Positions 58,238 to 64,000 of a stretch of 64,000 bases of DNA are shown here, one piece after another. This DNA comes from Iamia majanohamensis. GTDB taxonomy: Bacteria; Actinomycetota; Acidimicrobiia; Acidimicrobiales; Iamiaceae. Under the pieces are notes generated by a model. That model was not told the DNA's origin. It searched no databases and worked only from the letters and a program-made list of their open reading frames with translations. The first letter of the stretch is position 1. Each line of letters opens with the position of its first letter. Location of the stretch: NCBI RefSeq assembly GCF_028532485.1, contig NZ_CP116942.1, positions 4,216,001 to 4,280,000 on the forward strand, in the 5' to 3' direction. Position numbers and translations under genes: made by a program.

Positions 58238-61200
58238 GTGAGCGCACCACGGCCGGCACCGGCCCCCACGGCGCCCCCGGCCCCGGCGGACCCGAGCGGG
58301 GCGCTCGACGCACCGGCGGCGCACCGCCCCGGCGGCGTCGCCGTGCTCGTCGCCGACGCCGCCGGCGTGGTGCTGCAGGTGGGCGGCGCGGCCGAGTCCC
58401 TGCTGGGCCTGCCTGCGGTGGAGCTGGTCGGCCGGCGCGTCACCGACCTGCTCGTCGCCGACGACGGCGCCGCCCTGGCCGCCGCCGTCGTCGCCGTGCT
58501 GGGCGGCGAGGCCGACGCCCGCGTGACCGCCTCGGTGCGGGACGAGATGGGGCTCCCCCGGCCCCTGGAGGCCTCGCTCTGCCTCATCGACGGCGACCCC
58601 GACCTCCTCGTGGTCACCCTGGCGCCGGACCCGGGCCAGCCCCACCTCCACGTCGGGGTCGACCCCGCCCGCACCCTCATCACGATCACCGACGCCGCCG
58701 CCACCGTCGTGCACGTCAGCCGCGGCGCCACCGCCCTGCTCGGCTGGACGCCCTCGGAGGTCGCCGTCCGGGGCGCGCCCGGCGTCATCCACCCCGACGA
58801 CCTGGCCCACTTCACCTCGGTGGGCACCGAGCTGCGAGCCGAGCCGGGGGCGGTGCGCTCCGCGCGGGTCCGAGCCCTGACCGCCGACGGCGGCACCCGG
58901 TGGGTGCGCGCCATGGGCATGAACCTGCTCCAGGACCCGGGCGTGGGCGGGCTCGTCACCTGCATCACCGACGCCACCGACGAGGTCCGCGACGAGCTGC
59001 GTGCCGCGGCCGCCGACCTCGAGGTGGCCGGGGCCCTGGGCGAGGCCACCCTGCGCGCCACCCCCGACGGCATGGTCTCCTTCGCCTCGGAGGGGGGCGC
59101 CCGGGCGCTGGGCCACCGCCCCGAGGCGGTGCTCGCCACCCGGCTGGGCGGGCGTCTCGACCCCGAGGACGACGGCGAGCTCAGCCGGGCGCTGGCCGCG
59201 GTCGCGGCCGAGCCCCGGCTGCGGCGGACCATCGACGTCCGCCTCCCCACCGACCACCGCGGCGACCGCCGCCTGCGGATCGAGGTCGAGGGCCCCGGCG
59301 AGGGCGTCGAGGGGCCCGACCTCATGGTCCACCTCACCGACGTCACCGAGAAGGTGCAGGCCACCGAGGCGGTCCGGGCCAGCGAGCGACGGTTCCGCAC
59401 GCTGGTGCAGAGCGCCACCGACATCCTCGCCGTCGTCGACGCCGACCTCCGGGTGAGGTGGGTCAGCCCGGTGGTGACCACGGTGCTCGGCTACCCGCCC
59501 GAGGCCCTGGTCGACCTGCCCGCCACCAGCTTCCTGCACCCCGACGACGCCGAGCGGGTGGCGACCGAGGCGGCCCGGCTGGCCGACGAACCCCACCCCG
59601 ATCCGCTGGCCCACGTCCGGGCCCGCGCCCGCCACGCCGACGGGGGCTGGCGCCACATGAGCCTCTCGGGCACCGACCTGACCTCGGACCCCGACGTCGG
59701 GGGGCTGCTCATCACCGCGCGCGACGTCACCGTCGAGGTGGAGGCGGAGCGGGGCCGGGAGCGGCTGGCCCAGGTGCTCCAGGCCTCGACCGACCTGGTG
59801 GCCATCGCCCACCGGGGCACCGACCTCATCGACCTGAACCGGGCCGGGTGCCGGGTGCTGGGCCTCGGCGACGGCGAGGAGGCGCCGGCCATCTCCCTGG
59901 AGGCCCTCGCGGCCCGCACCCCTCCGTGGGTGCAGCGGCGCTTCCTCGCCGAGGTGGTGCCGACCCTCGAGTCGAGCGGCATCTGGGAGGGCGAGCTGGC
60001 GGTGCACGACCGCGACGGCGACGTGGTGCCGGTGTCGGTGGTGGTCATCGCCCTCCGCGACCGCGACGGCGCCATCGAGACCCTGGCCTGCTGGGCGCGC
60101 GACATCAGCGACCGCAAGGCCTTCGAGGACCAGCTCGAGCACCAGGCCACCCACGACCCGCTCACCGGGCTCCCCAACCGGACCCTCCTGCTCGACCGCC
60201 TGCGGGTGGCGGTGGGCCGGGCCCAGCGCCAGTCGACGCTCACCGCGGTGCTGTTCCTCGACCTCGACAACTTCAAGCTGATCAACGACAGCCTGGGCCA
60301 CTCGGCCGGCGACGTGCTGCTGGTGGAGGTGGCCCGCCGCATCGAGGGCGCGGTGCGGCCGGGCGACACGGTGGCCCGCTTCGGCGGCGACGAGTTCGCG
60401 GTGCTCTGCGAGGACCTGTCGGACCGGGTGGAGGCCGTGGCCATCGCCACCCGCATCGAGGAGGCGGTCGGTCACGCCCTCGAGATCGAGGGGACCGAGG
60501 TGATGGTCACCGTCTCCATCGGGGTGGCCAGCTCCGACGGCGACCACGACGCCGAGTCCCTCGTGCGGGACTCCGACGCGGCGATGTACCAGGCGAAGGC
60601 CCGGGGTCGGTCCCGCACCGAGGTCTTCGACCGCGACATGCACGTCCAGGCCGTCGACCGCCTGGAGCTGGAGACCGCCCTCCGCCGCGCCGTCGACCGC
60701 CACGAGATGCGCGTCGCCTACCAGCCGCAGTACGACCTGCGCACCGGCCGCCTCGACGGGGTGGAGGCGCTGGTCCGCTGGGAGCACCCCGAGCGGGGGA
60801 TCCTGCTGCCCGGCGAGTTCCTGCACATCGCCGAGGAGACGGGCCTGATCGTCGCCATCGGCAACTGGATCACCTCGGCCGCCTGCCGGGCCACGGCCCG
60901 CCTCCACGACCTGGCCCCGGACGCATCCGACATCGTGGTCAGCGTGAACCTGTCGGCCCGGCAGCTGGCCTCACCCCGGCTGATCGACGACGTGGCCGCC
61001 ATCGTGGCCGCGGCCGACCTGCCGCCGGGCGCGCTGGTGCTGGAGCTGACCGAGACGGTGCTGATGGACGTCGACGCCTCGGGCGAGGCCCTCACCCGCC
61101 TGCACCAGCTGGGCGTGGGCATCGCCGTCGACGACTTCGGGACGGGCTGGTCGTCGCTGCGCTACCTGCGGGACTTCCCCGTCGACATCCTGAAGGTCGA

Positions 61201-61444
61201 CCGCACCTTCGTCGCCGGGCTGGGCCAGGACCCCGAGGACGAGGCCATCGTCGCCGCGGTGATCGACCTGGCCCACGCCCTCGGCCTGAAGGCCGTGGCC
61301 GAGGGGGTGGAGGACGAGACCCGCCTGGCCCGGCTCCGGGCCCTCGGCTGCGACTCGGCCCAGGGCTGGCTCCTCGGCCGCCCCATGGCCGAGGCCGACC
61401 TCATCGACCTCGTCCTGGCCCAGAGCCCCCCGCCCGACGCCTGA
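58238..61444 (+). CDS. PAS-GGDEF-EAL cyclic-di-GMP protein
   Basis: 1068 residues from GTG 58238 with a GGAGAGGCAGGG ribosome-binding region. About four PAS-like modules occupy 30-620 (LLVADDG, HPDDLAHF, HPDDAERV, ISDRKAFEDQL ends). GGDEF domain: DNFKLINDSLGH, RPGDTVARFGGDEF with GGDEF at 716-720 and an RxxD I-site. EAL domain: GVEALVRW (EAL at 843-845), LELTETVLMD, DDFGTGWSSLRYL and DRTFV, all phosphodiesterase residues present. Both domains look competent, so direction is set by PAS signals. No membrane helices. Confidence 0.94.
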   Translation: MSAPRPAPAPTAPPAPADPSGALDAPAAHRPGGVAVLVADAAGVVLQVGGAAESLLGLPAVELVGRRVTDLLVADDGAALAAAVVAVLGGEADARVTASVRDEMGLPRPLEASLCLIDGDPDLLVVTLAPDPGQPHLHVGVDPARTLITITDAAATVVHVSRGATALLGWTPSEVAVRGAPGVIHPDDLAHFTSVGTELRAEPGAVRSARVRALTADGGTRWVRAMGMNLLQDPGVGGLVTCITDATDEVRDELRAAAADLEVAGALGEATLRATPDGMVSFASEGGARALGHRPEAVLATRLGGRLDPEDDGELSRALAAVAAEPRLRRTIDVRLPTDHRGDRRLRIEVEGPGEGVEGPDLMVHLTDVTEKVQATEAVRASERRFRTLVQSATDILAVVDADLRVRWVSPVVTTVLGYPPEALVDLPATSFLHPDDAERVATEAARLADEPHPDPLAHVRARARHADGGWRHMSLSGTDLTSDPDVGGLLITARDVTVEVEAERGRERLAQVLQASTDLVAIAHRGTDLIDLNRAGCRVLGLGDGEEAPAISLEALAARTPPWVQRRFLAEVVPTLESSGIWEGELAVHDRDGDVVPVSVVVIALRDRDGAIETLACWARDISDRKAFEDQLEHQATHDPLTGLPNRTLLLDRLRVAVGRAQRQSTLTAVLFLDLDNFKLINDSLGHSAGDVLLVEVARRIEGAVRPGDTVARFGGDEFAVLCEDLSDRVEAVAIATRIEEAVGHALEIEGTEVMVTVSIGVASSDGDHDAESLVRDSDAAMYQAKARGRSRTEVFDRDMHVQAVDRLELETALRRAVDRHEMRVAYQPQYDLRTGRLDGVEALVRWEHPERGILLPGEFLHIAEETGLIVAIGNWITSAACRATARLHDLAPDASDIVVSVNLSARQLASPRLIDDVAAIVAAADLPPGALVLELTETVLMDVDASGEALTRLHQLGVGIAVDDFGTGWSSLRYLRDFPVDILKVDRTFVAGLGQDPEDEAIVAAVIDLAHALGLKAVAEGVEDETRLARLRALGCDSAQGWLLGRPMAEADLIDLVLAQSPPPDA

Positions 61445-61452
61445 GGCCGGGG

Positions 61453-61483
61453 TGATCAGGGTGTGCCTGGCCCACCCTGGTCA
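61453..61483. repeat. Dispersed palindromic repeat, copy 4
   Basis: A 31-nt imperfect palindrome between convergent genes, TGATCAGGGTGTGCCTGGC then CCACCCTGGTCA, sharing the GTGCCTGGC core with the copies at 57172 and 57202 and the length of the copy at 49054. Probably also serves as a terminator for both flanking genes. Confidence 0.65.
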
Positions 61484-62137
61484 GGCGTAGGCGGCGAGGG
61501 CCTCGGCCAGGGGGGCCTCGGCCACGCCGGGGGCACCGGCCACCGCGGCCAGCCAGGGCGGGCGCACGACGGTGCTCACCGTGAGCGGGGTGTCGAGCCC
61601 AGAGAGGTGCACGGCCTGGTGGACGAAGGAGGCCGCGTAGTCCGGGGGGCGCACGTCGCGGGTGAGCTCGACCAGGGCGTAGGGGTCGGGCGGCCCCGGG
61701 GGGAGGCGGACACCGGCCAGCATCATGGGCGAGCCCGGGAACGGTCCCCCGCCGGCCAGGCCGGGGCCGTCGAGGAGGATGGCGCCGCGCACCAGGTCGG
61801 CCCGGGCGCCGGCGGCGAGGAGGGCCACGTAGGCCCCCAGGCCCCGGCCCACGAGGGTCGACGGCCCGAGGTGGCGGAGGGCGGTGTCCACGTCGGCCAG
61901 GAGGATCTCGGCCGTGTAGCCGCCGCCGACGGAGGGGTCCGAGGCGCCGTGGCCGGTGAGGTCGAGGCCCCAGACCGGCCCGGGCCACGGGTCGAGCCAC
62001 GCCGGGGCGGCCTCCGGGGTGCGCTCGCCCAGGCCGTGGACGGCGAGCAGCGGGCGGACCGCGGGGTCCGAGCCGTCGCGGAGGTGGTGGAGGGCGAGGG
62101 CGACCCGGTTGTGGGTGAGGGTCACGGTGGCGGTCAC
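61481..62137 (-). CDS. Alpha/beta hydrolase-fold protein with lost nucleophile
   Basis: 218 residues from GTG 62137. The fold is clear (LLAVHGLGER, GLDLTGHGAS), but the nucleophile elbow reads VGRGLGAY, placing Gly where the catalytic Ser should be. The protein is shorter than usual and ends soon after the cap region. The GTG overlaps the TGA of the upstream hydrolase gene (GTGA), so the two are co-translated. A non-catalytic or scaffolding role is possible, or the enzyme uses another residue. Confidence 0.8.
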   Translation of the reverse strand: MTATVTLTHNRVALALHHLRDGSDPAVRPLLAVHGLGERTPEAAPAWLDPWPGPVWGLDLTGHGASDPSVGGGYTAEILLADVDTALRHLGPSTLVGRGLGAYVALLAAGARADLVRGAILLDGPGLAGGGPFPGSPMMLAGVRLPPGPPDPYALVELTRDVRPPDYAASFVHQAVHLSGLDTPLTVSTVVRPPWLAAVAGAPGVAEAPLAEALAAYA

Positions 62138-63108
62138 GACAGGTGCTCCAGGACCAGGTCGGCGATGCGCCGGGGCTGCTCGATGTGGAGGAAGTGGCCG
62201 GCGCCGTCGAGGCCGACGTAGCGGCCGCCGGGCGGCAGGTTGGGCACCACGTCCTCCGGCAGCGTGCCCCAGCCCATGACCTCCAGCTCCAGGCCGAGGA
62301 CGCAGAGCACCGGCATGCCCAGGCTGGGGAGGCGCCACATGGACCACTCCGGCCGCCACGGGCCGAAGCCCCCCATGCGCATCGAGGGGTCGATCTTCCA
62401 GCGCCAGCCGTCGTCGGACCGGCGGGCCCCGATGGGCACGACGTAGCGCAGCCACGCCGGGTCGAGGCGGGGGTTCATGCGGCCCCGGCGGGTGGCCAGG
62501 TCCTCGATGGTGCCGGGGCGCCGGTCCTTGGTGCCCGCCGCGGCGCGGTGGTCGAGCCAGGCCTCGAGCTCCTCGGCCCGCAGGCGGGTGCGGTGGTGCT
62601 CGGGGACGTCGGGCCAGCTGCGGGCGGAGGGCAGGCCGTCGAGGTTGACCAGGCGGCTGACCCGGTGGGGGCAGGCGTCGGCCAGCTGGAGGGCGAGGGC
62701 GCCCCCCTTGCTGTGGCCGAGGACGGGGAGGGCGCCGTCGGTGACCGAGGCCAGCACCGCGGCGGCGTCGCGCAGGTCGGCCTCCCACGAGTACAGGGGG
62801 GCGTGGTCGGAGTCGCCGTGGCCCCGCTGGTCCCAGGCCACGACCCGCCAGCCCTCGTCCGCGAGGAGGGGGGCCAGGCAGTCGTAGGTGCCGGCGAAGT
62901 CGAACCCGCCGTGGGCGAACAGCACCGGCGGCCCGTCGGCCGGGCCCCACTCCCAGGTGCTGAGGCGCAGGCCGTGGCTGTCGACCCACCGGTGGCGGTC
63001 GGGGCGACGGGCCCCCGGGTAGCTGTGGTCGACGCCCTCGGGCCCCGGCTCGGAGGCCAGGCGGGCCCGGTCCCGGCCGGCGGTGGGGACGGGGGCCGCG
63101 ATGGTCAC
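62134..63108 (-). CDS. Alpha/beta hydrolase
   Basis: 324 residues from GTG 63108. LFAHGGFDF (oxyanion), VAWDQRGHGDS, the nucleophile elbow GHSKGG, and C-terminal DGAGHFLHIEQP with the catalytic His. A serine hydrolase of unknown substrate, co-translated with the nucleophile-less homologue downstream; the pair probably arose by duplication. Confidence 0.88.
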   Translation of the reverse strand: MTIAAPVPTAGRDRARLASEPGPEGVDHSYPGARRPDRHRWVDSHGLRLSTWEWGPADGPPVLFAHGGFDFAGTYDCLAPLLADEGWRVVAWDQRGHGDSDHAPLYSWEADLRDAAAVLASVTDGALPVLGHSKGGALALQLADACPHRVSRLVNLDGLPSARSWPDVPEHHRTRLRAEELEAWLDHRAAAGTKDRRPGTIEDLATRRGRMNPRLDPAWLRYVVPIGARRSDDGWRWKIDPSMRMGGFGPWRPEWSMWRLPSLGMPVLCVLGLELEVMGWGTLPEDVVPNLPPGGRYVGLDGAGHFLHIEQPRRIADLVLEHLS

Positions 63109-63228
63109 CGGGCGAGGATACCGAGCCGGTTGACCGCGCGGTCAAGACGACGGTGGGCCCGGCCGACACTTCGACGGCGACGGAGGAGATGGGAGCGCGT
63201 GACCGATGACCGGTAGCCTCTGGTGCCT

Positions 63229-64000
63229 GTGAGGAGCCCTGTCCCCAAGGCCCGCCTGCGTCGGGCGCAGGGCCATCGCAACCTCCTCACCGGCTCGGCG
63301 ATGCTCGTCGTGGGCGCCGGCATCCAGGCCCTCTCGGGGGCGGTGTTCTGGCTCATCGCGGCCAAGCTCGACACCACCGCCGACGTCGGCGACGCGGCCA
63401 AGCTCTTCCAGTCGGTCCTGTTCGTGACCTACCTGGCCGGGCTCGGCCTCCCCATCTCGCTGGCCCGCTACGCGGCCGGGCGCGACGAGGAGAGCGACGT
63501 CACCTTCACCTGGGGGGTGGTGGCCACCGTCAGCGCCGGGGTGGTGATGGGGCTGGCCTACGTGGCGGCCCTGCACTCGTCGGCCACCGACGTCCTCACC
63601 GACTGGAACCCGGTGCTCGGGCCGATGCTGTTCGCCGTCATCGTGGCCGGCGCCGCCCTGTCGATGATCGCCGACGTGCGGTGCATGACCGCCCGGCGCT
63701 GGAACCTCGTCATCCTCCGCATCAGCCTCGTGGGCCTGGCCCGGTTCCCCCTGCTGTTCCTCATGCGCGACGGCGAGCACCGGGGCCTGTGGCTGTTCGT
63801 CTTCGCCACCGCCCCGCTGGCCGCCTCCGGCATCATCACCGCCGTGGTCGCCCCCCGCCTGGCCGGGGGCCGGCTCCGCCTCGGGCCCCGCCCGTCGACG
63901 GCCCGCCAGGCCGTGCGGTACTCCGGGGTCAACTACGTGTCCCAGCTGGCCTACCAGGCGCCCTACTTCGCCCTGCCGGTGATCGTGCTCACCTTCGTCA
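63229..64000 (+). CDS. Polysaccharide flippase/O-antigen transporter-like membrane protein (partial)
   Basis: Open from GTG 63229 to the right edge, 257 codons visible with no stop. Starts with a basic stretch, then GSAMLVVGAGIQALSGAVFW and at least six hydrophobic helices arranged as in MOP-superfamily (Wzx/MATE-like) lipid-linked oligosaccharide flippases, including the GLPISLARYAAGRDE loop. It would move undecaprenyl-linked sugars across the membrane. The 3' end lies outside the window. Confidence 0.8.
   Translation, partial: MRSPVPKARLRRAQGHRNLLTGSAMLVVGAGIQALSGAVFWLIAAKLDTTADVGDAAKLFQSVLFVTYLAGLGLPISLARYAAGRDEESDVTFTWGVVATVSAGVVMGLAYVAALHSSATDVLTDWNPVLGPMLFAVIVAGAALSMIADVRCMTARRWNLVILRISLVGLARFPLLFLMRDGEHRGLWLFVFATAPLAASGIITAVVAPRLAGGRLRLGPRPSTARQAVRYSGVNYVSQLAYQAPYFALPVIVLTFV

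Overview
This is a 64 kb stretch of a very GC-rich actinobacterial chromosome. Most codons end in G or C, many genes start with GTG, and F420-type nitroreductase, LAL-type LuxR, DUF2252, DUF2510 and SHOCT genes are present. The dense short-gap packing and the dispersed palindromic repeats fit the Acidimicrobiia (Iamia-like), but that placement is inference from gene content and base composition; no rRNA is present to confirm it.

Layout. 0-0.8 kb: end of a two-component receiver gene plus a single-domain response regulator. 0.8-9.4 kb: mixed metabolism, namely a phosphotriesterase-family hydrolase, a one-module A-T-TE NRPS-like enzyme facing a 4'-phosphopantetheinyl transferase that can prime it, a phosphoribosyltransferase, a hotdog-like protein, an HSL-type esterase and a membrane protein. 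9.4-22.5 kb: a cluster built around a MalT-like LAL regulator. It holds a minus-strand operon (membrane protein, DUF6325-like, SHOCT, arylsulfatase, small protein, regulator), a repeat lipoprotein, a DUF2252 protein, glutamate decarboxylase with a membrane partner, a lipoprotein hydrolase and a formylglycine-generating enzyme that can mature the sulfatase. Three promoters carry a perfect TCACCC-N5-GGGTGA inverted repeat and a fourth a near-perfect one, so the cluster looks like one regulon. 22.5-35.4 kb: ClC-type channel, SGNH hydrolase, dihydropteroate synthase homologue, VanY-type peptidase with coiled coil, ferritin-like metal hydrolase, SDR epimerase, deazaflavin oxidoreductase, DUF1801, a TetR/hydrolase divergent pair with two palindromic operators, a CocE-like hydrolase and a lipoprotein.

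35.5-46.4 kb is a foreign island. Its GC content is visibly lower, its codon use differs, and it holds frameshifted remnants. At its centre is a tight cassette of a cytosine-5 DNA methyltransferase, a 969-residue protein with two GHKL ATPase modules and a histidine-kinase-like H-box, and a receiver-domain protein translated from an 11-bp overlap. A frameshifted PD-(D/E)XK-like gene lies upstream; a small HTH gene, a recombinase-like gene and a broken DDE transposase lie downstream. I read the cassette as a candidate phosphorelay-controlled anti-phage or modification system and the best lead in the window. A tRNA-Lys gene marks the return to host sequence.

46.5-64 kb: serine hydrolase lipoprotein, DUF2510 protein, an IS110-family insertion sequence with a possible bridge-RNA region, a GH3 glycosidase, an FeS photolyase, two c-di-GMP genes (PAS-GAF-GGDEF and PAS-GGDEF-EAL), a trypsin-like lipoprotein protease, a membrane coiled-coil protein, two overlapping alpha/beta hydrolases (one lacking its nucleophile) and the start of a polysaccharide flippase. 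A palindromic repeat of about 30 bp recurs four times in this part.
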